Under the pieces are notes generated by a model. That model was not told the DNA's origin. It did not search any database and saw only the letters and a program-made list of their open reading frames with translations. This document shows positions 1 through 7,345 of a stretch of DNA of 40,239 nt, one piece after another; position 1 is the first letter of the stretch; each line of letters opens with the position of its first letter. The translations under genes and the position numbers were made by a program. The stretch lies in the NCBI RefSeq assembly GCF_016412875.1, contig NZ_JAEKPD010000004.1, positions 1 through 40,239 of the forward strand, written 5' to 3'. The stretch is from Palleronia pontilimi (GTDB lineage: Bacteria; Pseudomonadota; Alphaproteobacteria; Rhodobacterales; Rhodobacteraceae).

Positions 1-88
1 GGTGATGGACCCGAGCGTCGATTCGCGTTAGAAGCTGAAAGGAAGGGAACGGTGATTATCGGACCGTTCAGTAGGGAAAATTGGAGCC

Positions 89-1099
89 ATGAGCATCAAA
101 ACGGTCGTGATCGGATCCCCTCTCGCGGGCACATCCGTCCTGTTCTCGATCCTCGACGTGCTGGCGTCGGTGGGTCGCGATTGGGAGATGCTGCACGGCA
201 TGCCGATGAAGGCACCGGTGTTTCAGGTCAGTCTCAGAACCGCTGACGGCGCGCCTTACTGGGATGTGAACGGCCGCAAGATCACGCCGGACGCGAAGCT
301 CGACGAGGACCCGGCGCCGGACCTCGTGATCGTGCCGGACATGCATTTCGACCCGAATGGAGGGTTTCCGGCGCAGTTTCAGCCGATCGCGGATTGGATC
401 GCTGCCGCCCATGCGCGCGGCGCAATCGTGACCTCCGTCTGCTCCGGCGCCGTGCTGCTGGGCGGGGCGGGACTGCTCGACGGCAAGGAGGCCACGACGC
501 ATTGGGGCTACGCCGACATGCTCGGCCGCAACTTCCCGGACGTGAAGGTCTGCCGCGAACGCATCCTGGTTCCGGCGGGCGAAGGCCACCGCGTCGTGAC
601 CGCGGGCGGTGCCTCGGCCTGGGCGGACCTGATGCTGTATCTGATCGCGCGTTTCGCGGGCGCGGACGAAGCGCGCCGTGTCGCGAAGATCTACCTGATC
701 GACCCGCATAGCGAGGGCCAACTGACATATGCGTCCCTGACCTCGGGGCGGCAGCACGAGGACCAGTTGGTCGCCGAGGCGCAGGTCTGGGCAGCACAAC
801 ACTACGATTCGCCCAGCCCGGTGGCCGCCATGGCGTCGCTCACCCAGATGACCGAGCGTGGATTCCTGCGGCGCTTCAAGAAGGCGACCGGGCAGGCGCC
901 AGCCGACTACGTGCAGACGCTTCGGATCGAAGAGGCCAAGCAACTGCTCGAGACGACCGGGATGTCGATCGAGGATATCTCGGCCGAGGTCGGATACTCG
1001 GAGCCGTCGAGCTTTCGGTCGGCCTTCCGCAAACGCGTCGGCATCTCGGCGTCCGCCTACCGCAAGAAGTGGAAAGCGCTCGCGCCGGTCACGTCCTGA
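89..1099 (+). CDS. GlxA-family transcriptional regulator (DJ-1/PfpI + AraC HTH)
   Basis: A 336-residue DNA-binding regulator. Residues 3-195 form a DJ-1/PfpI-like (class I glutamine amidotransferase-like) domain. Its nucleophile-elbow cysteine, Cys118, lies in 'TSVCSGAVLLG', and 'THWGY' follows. Residues about 225-330 are an AraC/XylS double helix-turn-helix ending 'GYSEPSSFRSAFRKRVG'. This architecture is that of GlxA/FtrA-type regulators, which often control amine, amino-acid or nitrogen catabolism; the effector cannot be read from sequence. The ATG at 89 has GGAG at 83-86, unusually close to the start. The gene stands alone. Its GC content matches the chromosomal backbone, and the low-GC patch begins just downstream, so it is probably the last backbone gene on that side. 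Family assignment is firm, target genes unknown. Confidence 0.93.
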   Translation: MSIKTVVIGSPLAGTSVLFSILDVLASVGRDWEMLHGMPMKAPVFQVSLRTADGAPYWDVNGRKITPDAKLDEDPAPDLVIVPDMHFDPNGGFPAQFQPIADWIAAAHARGAIVTSVCSGAVLLGGAGLLDGKEATTHWGYADMLGRNFPDVKVCRERILVPAGEGHRVVTAGGASAWADLMLYLIARFAGADEARRVAKIYLIDPHSEGQLTYASLTSGRQHEDQLVAEAQVWAAQHYDSPSPVAAMASLTQMTERGFLRRFKKATGQAPADYVQTLRIEEAKQLLETTGMSIEDISAEVGYSEPSSFRSAFRKRVGISASAYRKKWKALAPVTS

Positions 1100-1457
1100 A
1101 CACAGCAGCTGGAGGGCCTGGCGGCGCGGTCACTCGTGCTCGCAAATGCGTCTTGTCCCAGTGCAGCAGCCGTTCTTTCGAGGCTGTGCATAGGCTGAGG
1201 TGGGCTCGAAGTGGACTTACGGCGGCGCAGGAGGTTCAACTCGCGGCCACCCAAAGACCCGCCGCTCTGGGCCCGTTGCGGACCTGTATGCGAGTCGCCC
1301 ACGCCGCGGTGCCGCGTCTCGAAAGCAGACGTTGGTGACGTCGCGCAGCATCGGTCGGCCCGCGGAGGTCAGCTATGCGGACTATGCGGACATTAGTTGA
1401 GGGCTTAAAGATGTTCGCGTGCGACCGACGAAGACCCAAAATAAAATTTGGGGCAAA
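1100..1457. other. intergenic stretch at the start of the accessory patch
   Basis: No convincing gene is seen in these 358 bases. The stretch holds a degenerate copy (1201-1228) of the hairpin element found intact at 1955-1986, and a perfect tandem 9-bp repeat, CTATGCGGA, at 1373-1381 and 1382-1390. Short open frames here have no recognisable protein content. It looks like decayed, transfer-prone DNA between the regulator and the first accessory ORF. Confidence 0.6.
1201..1228 (+). repeat. degenerate copy of the 1967-1994 element
   Basis: This 28-base stretch matches 1967-1994 at 24 of 28 positions by eye. It begins TGGGCTCGAAG and continues into GGACTT. All four differences are transitions. 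The left arm that makes a hairpin at the second copy is absent here, so this is a half-element. Confidence 0.6.
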
Positions 1458-1853
1458 TCACTTCTCGCCCTTCGCGCCCGCTTCTTCGTAGCCGGGCAAG
1501 CGCTGGTTCGTCTGCGGGTTCCATAGGCCGCAACCAAATCGACGCATTGGTGTTGTGATCTTGAGGAGAACAGGGCGTGCAGCCCCAAAACTCATGTTGA
1601 TCGACAGATACTGAGGATAGGCCCACGCTTCGAGATACTGCTTAGGCCTCTCCCATCTTTGCTCATCGATACGCTCCCAAGCCGACAAAAGTTCCGCCAA
1701 AGTCTCAATCATGGCGTTGGTATCAAGCTCCGCGAGGCCATCCAGCTTGTTGCCATTTGCCAAAGCTGAATGAACTGCGGCGTGGTCGTGTTCAAGCGTG
1801 TCGCTGTAGCGCCAAAATGCGATGTCAAAACTCATCGGATGACGATACGTCAT
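1458..1853 (-). CDS. small hypothetical protein, possibly immunity-like
   Basis: An orphan ORF of 131 residues, or 125 if translation starts at Met7 (position 1835, 'MSFDIAFWRY'). It is acidic in its middle ('LDGLAELDTNAMIETLAELLSAWERIDEQRW') and ends in a compact segment, 'FGCGLWNPQTNQRLPGY'. From memory, the opening 'MSFDIAFWRY' and the 'FGC-x-L-x-(N/D)PQT' tail resemble a widespread family of small uncharacterised bacterial proteins found in accessory regions, sometimes beside toxin genes. No toxin is adjacent here. No signal peptide or membrane segment is seen, and neither start has a strong ribosome binding site. The gene faces away from the recombinase remnant downstream. Existence of the protein is likely; its function is unknown. 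Confidence 0.6.
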   Translation of the reverse strand: MTYRHPMSFDIAFWRYSDTLEHDHAAVHSALANGNKLDGLAELDTNAMIETLAELLSAWERIDEQRWERPKQYLEAWAYPQYLSINMSFGAARPVLLKITTPMRRFGCGLWNPQTNQRLPGYEEAGAKGEK

Positions 1854-1954
1854 TAGGATGAAATGTGAAGATACATCTGGTGGTAGACACTCTCGGTGCA
1901 GATCGAACGACGAGCGTTTGCGCTTTGACTCAGGAAGTCGAAGAAGTGCTTTCT

Positions 1955-1986
1955 GCAGGTCCGCTTTGGGCTCGAAGCGGACTTGC
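1955..1986. repeat. inverted-repeat hairpin element
   Basis: The arms GTCCGCTT (1959-1966) and AAGCGGAC (1975-1982) are perfect reverse complements around the loop TGGGCTCG. Four more pairs, one of them G-U, extend the stem to 12 bp (1955-1966 with 1975-1986). There is no T-run on either side, so it is a repeat-type hairpin rather than a classical terminator. A degenerate half-copy lies at 1201-1228. It sits about 85 bases upstream of the recombinase remnant. Confidence 0.6.
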
Positions 1987-2071
1987 GGTAGCGCGGCAAA
2001 AAACCGTGATATGGTGCCTTGTTAGCGTCGGGTTCTTGTTGTGGAGGGCATGGTGGATCGGAGGATCAGTC

Positions 2072-2703
2072 ATGGAAACGCCAAACCTTCCGGCCATTCG
2101 CGCACTTCGCCCTGTCTGGAACAAGGGGCGCATTGTCGGTCAGAAACGTCCACTTGAGCCAAAGCATGTCTGGGCAATCCGCGTCCGGCTCGAACTGGCT
2201 TTGAACCACCGCAACCTCGCTCTGTTCAACATGGCGATCGCCAGTAATCTGCGCGGATGTGATCTGGTAAAGATGAAGGCCGTTGGCGTGATGGCATCAA
2301 GTCAGATGAAGGAGCGCGCGTCGGTCTTGCAAAGCAAGACGCAGAAGCGTGTGCGGTTCGAGATATCCGAGGGTAAGCGAGCCTATGTCGAGAAGTGGAT
2401 GGAAGACGAGCTAATGGTCGGCTCCAAGTATCTTCAGCTTGGCCGCTTTCATGAGCGCCTGAATATCTCGACACGCCATTGTACGCGGGCCGTCCGCGAT
2501 TGGGTCACATCGTTCGTCTAGAGGCAAGCGCCTGTGGCACGCATTCGATGAGGCGAACGAATGTGACGCAGATCCACGAGAAGACAGGCAACCTGCGGGC
2601 GATGCAGCCTTTGCTTGGACACACCAAGATGTACAGCACGGTGCGGTACCTAGGCGTCGAGCTTGAGGATCCGTTAGCAATCGCCGAGGCCACTGAAATC
2701 TAG
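2072..2703 (+). pseudogene. frameshifted tyrosine recombinase (phage-integrase family)
   Basis: Remains of a compact tyrosine recombinase of roughly 200 residues. The ATG at 2072 has a good GGAGG at 2060-2064. The first part runs in one frame to a TAG at 2519-2521 and includes the Arg I region 'NLRGCDLVKMK'. The homologous continuation lies in a different frame from about 2513 to 2703 and contains 'THSMRRTNVTQI' (second Arg box), 'LLGHTKMYSTVRYLGVE' (the His box and the catalytic Tyr) and a natural C-terminus. The frame change fits loss of one base near 2510-2517. The split falls just before the C-terminal catalytic box, so neither half should be active, barring programmed frameshifting. The N-terminal core-binding domain is very short, as in a known group of small solitary recombinases. 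It marks this region as former mobile DNA. Confidence 0.8.
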
Positions 2704-2892
2704 CAACTTCGGGTCGCCTTCACTTGCGGCACGGAGTGGACATTGGCCATCCCCGTAAACGCTGCGGTGTCGCTTTGCCAGACCGGACCTTCGCGGCGCG
2801 TGCATTGCCTGAACGATCGAGGGGCGCTGTGCGGGACGAAGGTTTTATCCCTGCTCGCCGACTAAAAAAGCCTCTATCGGCACCGAAACTGA
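2704..2892. other. non-coding remnant between recombinase and BLUF gene
   Basis: No supported gene is present. Short frames here carry no recognisable motif, and no hairpin with a T-run is seen that would serve as terminator for the convergent recombinase remnant and the BLUF gene. Confidence 0.5.
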
Positions 2893-3333
2893 TCAGTTGG
2901 CGTGTTCTGGTCGCGCATTTCTGGACACGCTCTCGAACATGCCAATGATCTCGATCGGAGAGAGTCGGTCAAGAACGCCGTCGGCGATCTGCTCCTTTGT
3001 CCATATCAGCGATTCCACCGGATCGTGTAGCATGGCCCAATTCCCGAACATTCGGTCTGCGACCTGCCTCCTGATGAGCGTGTTGACCTGTAGATGGCGG
3101 TCGTCGTGAGAAATGCGTGTGAATGTCGCGTCTATCCGTTCGGACGGACCTTCGAGCAACTGAAGATAGATGTCGTGTCGGCAGATAAGGGCGCCGGTGA
3201 TGTCATCGCGCAGATTGCACCTACGTGCATCGTTCAAGATGCCGCTCAAGATCATGCTTTCGTACCCGAATGGCTGTGAAACATAGATAAGTTGGGTGAG
3301 ATCGGTGATGATCGTCGCTCCTTGTGTCCTCAT
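2893..3333 (-). CDS. BLUF-domain blue-light sensor, stand-alone
   Basis: A small flavin photoreceptor, essentially one BLUF (blue light using FAD) domain with a short C-terminal extension and no output domain. The key positions are present. Tyr17 ('LIYVS'), Asn40 ('RRCNLRDDITG') and Gln58 ('YLQLLEGP') correspond to Tyr21, Asn45 and Gln63 of AppA, and Trp99 and Met101 ('GNWAM') to Trp104 and Met106. It should bind FAD and signal by protein-protein contact. The start is uncertain. The only upstream ATG (3333) has no ribosome binding site, but an AGGAG with proper spacing precedes an ATC codon (Ile9, complement 3307-3309), where relatives probably start with ATG. The true start may therefore be a rare ATC, or an ATG may have been lost by mutation. 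It lies alone in the accessory patch. Confidence 0.88.
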   Translation of the reverse strand: MRTQGATIITDLTQLIYVSQPFGYESMILSGILNDARRCNLRDDITGALICRHDIYLQLLEGPSERIDATFTRISHDDRHLQVNTLIRRQVADRMFGNWAMLHDPVESLIWTKEQIADGVLDRLSPIEIIGMFESVSRNARPEHAN

Positions 3334-3657
3334 GGGATTCCGGGACGGATCGGATTGCGACCGGAGTGTCGCCGGTTGAGCTCAGTTTAGCGAAGGGTGG
3401 CGAGAGCGCAACAACACACCAGATCCGACGCGGAGCGGACATGCGGTGTTGCGGCGAGGGGGGGGGGGCGTCGAGACGAAGCCGTCCAGGTGTCGTTCAC
3501 GGCCCATTCACGACCTTCGAGACTTAAACGGGATGCTGCACTCGCAGCCCACATAGCGGGCATTGATCCCAATAGCTCATGATACGGGCGAATGGTCTTG
3601 TTGTCGTACCCGGCGCTAGACATACTCCGCTAGGCCAAACTTTTCAGGACTTGATAG
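3334..3657. other. intergenic stretch with G-run, no gene seen
   Basis: These 324 bases separate the BLUF gene from the defence-like pair. No open frame has recognisable content. The stretch contains an 11-base G-run at 3458-3468. Promoters for the BLUF gene (minus) and the nuclease gene (plus) presumably lie here, but no convincing -35/-10 pair stands out. Confidence 0.5.
3458..3468 (+). repeat. homopolymer run of 11 G
   Basis: Eleven consecutive G residues in a non-coding stretch. Runs this long are prone to slippage and can act as phase-variable spacers when near a promoter. Here the run is about 125 bases upstream of the BLUF start and 190 bases upstream of the nuclease start, so a regulatory role is only a possibility. 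A sequencing-length error is also possible. Confidence 0.7.
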
Positions 3658-4245
3658 TTGAAAGCTGTAACCAACCCGAGGTGGAACCCCGACAATCCCA
3701 TCGAGATTGCGCCAGAAGTCTATGAAAAACAGGTTGTTTCTTGGTTGCGATCCGCGGGGCAAGAGCTTCAGGGTTTCACTGTCAGTCACCTAGAAAAGAT
3801 ACATGGGAATGGTGGCGAATACAGCATTGATGGCTGGGCGGAGTTTGAGATTTTTGGGGGCACAAAGATCTGTGTCTTGGTCGAGTGTAAAAGGCACAGA
3901 CGGCCAGTAGAGCGAGATGTCATTCTGGGTGTGCACGCAAAAGCCCAAGCCATTGGTGCACAAAAGTCCATTGTATTCACAACTTCGGGTTTTCAGAGAG
4001 GGGCTATCGAGTTTGCCACCTCCGCTGGTATCGCACTTGTAATATTCGTGGATGGTAAACTCACCTACGCCACTCGGAGCAGAGAGCCATTGCGCGAAGC
4101 AGGCTATCCATCCGATCTGCCAGATTTCGCAGGGCAAATGATATGTTCTGAAGGCAATAGAACCTCAATTTTGACTATTACGGATGACCGTATCAAACCA
4201 TTGGCAGATTGGTTCAGGTCTGAAAGCGAAGCCCGATTTCGCTAG
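3658..4245 (+). CDS. Mrr-like restriction endonuclease (PD-(D/E)xK fold)
   Basis: A 195-residue protein with an Mrr_cat-type nuclease core. A possible metal-binding Asp58 ('EYSIDGW') is followed by Glu76 and Lys78 in 'VLVECKRH', giving the D...ExK signature. Next come 'ERDVILGVHAKAQAIGAQKSIVFTTSGFQRGAIEFATSAGIALV', the conserved helix-strand pattern of Mrr-family type IV enzymes that cut modified or foreign DNA. An acidic helix (Glu19, Glu23) precedes the core. There is no separate winged-helix DNA-binding domain as in Mrr itself, so recognition may depend on a partner. The TTG start at 3658 has CAGGA upstream. GC content is clearly lower than in the flanking backbone. The next gene, a STAND-like NTPase, follows after 47 bases on the same strand, suggesting a two-gene defence unit with a nuclease effector and an NTPase sensor. 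Confidence 0.78.
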   Translation: MKAVTNPRWNPDNPIEIAPEVYEKQVVSWLRSAGQELQGFTVSHLEKIHGNGGEYSIDGWAEFEIFGGTKICVLVECKRHRRPVERDVILGVHAKAQAIGAQKSIVFTTSGFQRGAIEFATSAGIALVIFVDGKLTYATRSREPLREAGYPSDLPDFAGQMICSEGNRTSILTITDDRIKPLADWFRSESEARFR

Positions 4246-4292
4246 CATTAAGACTGCTCAGAAATTAGGACCAGCAAGAGAGTATTCATCTT

Positions 4293-5183
4293 TTGACATC
4301 CGATTATGTTTCTTTGTCGCGGCGATTTTTGGAAGTCACCTCTGGCGATTTCGACAACGAGTCTGAAAGCATTTGGTCTTTGCTCTCGACAAGTGAGATG
4401 GGAAAAACGTGGGAGGATATTCTTTCGAACGATGTATCCGTTCTCCTTGGCACCGCTGGTTCGGGAAAAACAACCGAAGTTCGGCAGCAAGTGACCCGAC
4501 ACCTTGAGGCGGGGCAAGACGCGTTTCTGTTGCGCTTGGAGGCTTTACAAGATGGGAACTTGGTTGGTTCATTCGACTTTGAATTGGAAAGTCAAGTTGA
4601 GCGTTTTGAAAAATGGAAGCGGTCAAAAAAAGGCGGATTTCTGTTTTTTGACGCTCTTGACGAGGCGCGCCTGCCGTCTTTACGCAATGAAAGTGCGCTA
4701 GAAGAAGCCCTAGACATTGTCTCACGAGAGATCGGGCGACGACAGGAACCCGTGCATGTTTTGGTTACCAGCCGCCCAAGCGAGTGGCTTGGGGACGGCG
4801 ACATAAGACGGCTGACTCGCTTCATAAGGCAGACAAGAGATGCCAAACGGGACTTGGGAGCAGACGGCCCGAAACACAAAATTTATCGTCTCGCACCGCT
4901 GGTGACCGGGGACATTGAGAAACTTGCTGTTTCTCGCGATGTGGAACCCACGGACTTCATTAATGCCGTGAACACCCATCTTTCTACAGGTCTAATCCAG
5001 CAACCACTGGACGCGCATCAATTCTTAGACGTCTGGAAAAAGGCCGTTGATGAGGGGCGCTCCCCCGGAGAAGTCTTCAAATCGAGACTTCAAGTAATGC
5101 GCGATTTGGTTACCTGGCGGCTGTTCGGTCGATATGAAAGCAAGGATCGCTTGAGCATTGATATCAACAGGGCGCGCATGTGA
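4293..5183 (+). CDS. C-terminally truncated STAND/NACHT-like NTPase
   Basis: A 296-residue fragment holding only the NTPase part of what is normally a large protein. The P-loop is GTAGSGKT (53-60) and Walker B is 'FLFFDALDE' (116-124). A sensor-like strand, 'VHVLVTSRPSEW' (154-165), follows. These features fit NACHT/STAND ATPases used as sensors in bacterial antiphage systems. The usual long repeat-rich C-terminal sensor region is missing. The frame ends at a TGA (5181-5183) exactly where recombinase coding sequence begins, so the gene was cut by a recombination junction. The TTG at 4293 is the only usual start between the upstream in-frame stop and the conserved region. With no sensor domain, activity as a defence protein is doubtful. 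GC is low, as for the upstream nuclease. Confidence 0.72.
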   Translation: MTSDYVSLSRRFLEVTSGDFDNESESIWSLLSTSEMGKTWEDILSNDVSVLLGTAGSGKTTEVRQQVTRHLEAGQDAFLLRLEALQDGNLVGSFDFELESQVERFEKWKRSKKGGFLFFDALDEARLPSLRNESALEEALDIVSREIGRRQEPVHVLVTSRPSEWLGDGDIRRLTRFIRQTRDAKRDLGADGPKHKIYRLAPLVTGDIEKLAVSRDVEPTDFINAVNTHLSTGLIQQPLDAHQFLDVWKKAVDEGRSPGEVFKSRLQVMRDLVTWRLFGRYESKDRLSIDINRARM

Positions 5184-5974
5184 TTGACCTTTGCGGAGAC
5201 AAGCCAATCTCCGAATACACGAAGGAGGATGCAAACGCCTTTCGTGACAATCTGATCGAACGGGGTATGGCTGGCAGCAGTATCGTCCGTATCTTCGGAA
5301 CAGTGCGTTCTGTTATTAACTTTGCCGTAGCTGAAGAGGGCTTGGATATCCGGAACCCGTTCGGCAAGGTTTACTTCGACCGCAATTAAGGCGTGAAGGA
5401 ACGGCAACCGATACCATTTGATGCGATACGTCTTATTCAAGATAAATGCGTGGAAGAGGACGATGAATTGCGTTGGTTGATTGCACTCGTCGCAGATACG
5501 GGAATGCGCCTTTCAGAAGCGGCGGGGTTGCATCGAGACGACTTCCAGCAAGATGCTGATGGCGGTCACTATGTCCGTGTTCAGCCGCACCGTTGGCGTC
5601 GCCTCAAGACGCCTGGAAGTGCGCGTGAAATTCTGCTCGTTGGCTCGAGTCTGTGGGCTGCCAAAAGGATCATGGACTGGCAAGGTGATCCTGAGTTCGC
5701 GTTCCCGCGATAAAATATGGCCGAGAATACGAACGCCAACGCAGCCAGTGCCGCGCTGAACAAGTGGTTAAAGGCTTACGCACCAGAAGGCGCTATGATG
5801 CACAGATTTCGGCACTCGATGCGGGATCGGCTACGGGCCGTCGAATGTCCGGCAGAATTCGTGGATCAGATTGGTGGCTGGCAAACCGGCGGTATCGGTC
5901 ACGGCTACGGAATGGGGTATCCGATGCCCATCTTGCGCAAATGGCTGGAAGAGGCAACGCGCTGCGCGCATTAA
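5180..5974 (+). pseudogene. degenerate tyrosine recombinase remnant, two in-frame stops
   Basis: A single reading frame encodes most of a tyrosine recombinase but is interrupted by TAA at 5387-5389 and again at 5711-5713, with no frameshift between the parts. The N-terminal region is missing. What remains starts in the core-binding domain ('DANAFRDNLIERGMAGSSIVRIFGTV'). The catalytic part keeps Arg I in 'DTGMRLSEAAGL', the H-x-x-R box in 'HRFRHSMRDR', a Trp in the third box ('GGWQT') and the Tyr region 'GYGMGY'. It belongs to a different recombinase subgroup from the remnant at 2072-2703. Its 5' end abuts the truncated NTPase, so one rearrangement probably removed both the NTPase C-terminus and the recombinase N-terminus. 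Almost certainly non-functional. Confidence 0.82.
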
Positions 5975-6259
5975 CAATAAAGCATGTTCTACGCCTCGTG
6001 CAGATTGTCCAAAGAGCTGTATTTTTCGTGACTTCCGGCCAGATCCGAGTCTGGTAGCGGCATTATCCACTATTCGTGACGCCGTGTGGCGGAGATAGAA
6101 AGATCCGGCCTCTGCTGTTTCGCCAGCCGGGGACTCCGGGCAAGCGCCGCGGGTCGCGGGGACTGGAAGGGCCGTTACGCTGCGGCTGAACGCCGCTGCC
6201 GGATTGAAATGCGGGCGGCGCGGGACATCCTCAGGCCCTTCTAAGCAAGAGTTCACATC

Positions 6260-7345
6260 ATGCGCGTGTTCAAGATCCTCGTCGGCTGTCTGATCGTCCT
6301 CGCGCTGGGGGCCGTCGGGTTGCTCGGCACCGATAAACTGCTGGCCGCACTCGCCCCGTCGTCCCAGGGGCAGGACCGGGGCGCGCAGGCCACGCGCGTC
6401 GGGGTGACGTCCCCGCGCATGCAACGGGTCGAGGACACAGTGTCTGCCGTGGGCACGATCAGGCCCATCCGCTCGGTCATGCTGGTGCCCAACGCGTCGG
6501 GCCGTGTGACCGCCGTCAACGTGACGTCGGGCGAAATGGTCGATGCGGGCGACCTGCTGGTGCAACTGGACGACCGCGCGGAACGGGCCGCGGTGACCGA
6601 AGCCGAGGCCACCTTGAGCGAGGCGCAGCAAAACCTCGACCGCATCGACGAGCTGCAGGAGCGCAACGTGTCCGCCGAGGCCCGGCTGGAGCAGGCGCGC
6701 GCCGCCTTCCTGCGGGCCGAGGCCGCGCTGACCACGGCCCGTGCCGCGGTGGAGGACCGCGCGATAACGGCCCCGTTCGGCGGAACCCTAGGCCTGATCG
6801 ATATCGAGCAGGGGGCGATGCTGGACAGCAGCGTCCCGGTGACCACGCTATCGGATCTGTCGATTGTCGAAGTGTCCGCCGCGCTGCCCGAACGATATTT
6901 CGGTTCGATCACGGCCGATCAGGCGATGATCATCACGACGCCCGCCTACCCGGACCGCGAGTTCCAGGGCCAGGTCACGGTCCGCGCGCTGCAGGTCGAT
7001 CTGGGCTCGCGCAGCTTCGAGATCCGCGCCCGCTTCGACAATGCGGACGGACAGCTCGCAGGCGGCATGTTCGCCAATGCACGGATCGTGCTGGACACCT
7101 ATGACGGCCTGGCCATCCCCGACGACGCGATCATCAGCGAAGGCCTGACGACCTATGTCTATACCGTCGCGGACGGCAAGGCGGCCCGCACCGAGATCGA
7201 CGTTGGTGCGTCCCTGGGTGCGCTGACCGAGGTGCGCGACGGTCTGGAGATGGAGGACCGCGTGGTGGTCGCGGGCTGGGACCAGCTCAGCGATGGCGCC
7301 ACGGTCGAGATCGACCAGGACTACGCGCGCGAGGGCCTGGAATGA
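6260..7345 (+). CDS. RND efflux periplasmic adaptor (membrane fusion protein)
   Basis: A 361-residue HlyD/MFP-family adaptor that links an inner-membrane RND pump to an outer-membrane channel. Residues 6-27 form a single N-terminal membrane anchor. A lipoyl-like half-motif ('GRVTAVNVTSGEMVDAGDLLVQLDD'), a short alpha-helical hairpin rich in Ala and Glu, the second lipoyl half ('RAITAPFGGTLGLIDIEQGAML') and beta-barrel and membrane-proximal domains follow, the normal order for the family. The stop codon overlaps the pump start by four bases (ATGA), so the two genes are translationally coupled. The Shine-Dalgarno sequence is weak. The first backbone gene after the accessory patch; no regulator gene is adjacent, and the substrate cannot be predicted. 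Confidence 0.93.
   Translation: MRVFKILVGCLIVLALGAVGLLGTDKLLAALAPSSQGQDRGAQATRVGVTSPRMQRVEDTVSAVGTIRPIRSVMLVPNASGRVTAVNVTSGEMVDAGDLLVQLDDRAERAAVTEAEATLSEAQQNLDRIDELQERNVSAEARLEQARAAFLRAEAALTTARAAVEDRAITAPFGGTLGLIDIEQGAMLDSSVPVTTLSDLSIVEVSAALPERYFGSITADQAMIITTPAYPDREFQGQVTVRALQVDLGSRSFEIRARFDNADGQLAGGMFANARIVLDTYDGLAIPDDAIISEGLTTYVYTVADGKAARTEIDVGASLGALTEVRDGLEMEDRVVVAGWDQLSDGATVEIDQDYAREGLE

Noticed and set aside
2-31. Possible C-terminal end of an upstream plus-strand gene ending TAG at 29-31
   Set aside because: Only nine codons are visible and they match nothing; a chance stop cannot be excluded.
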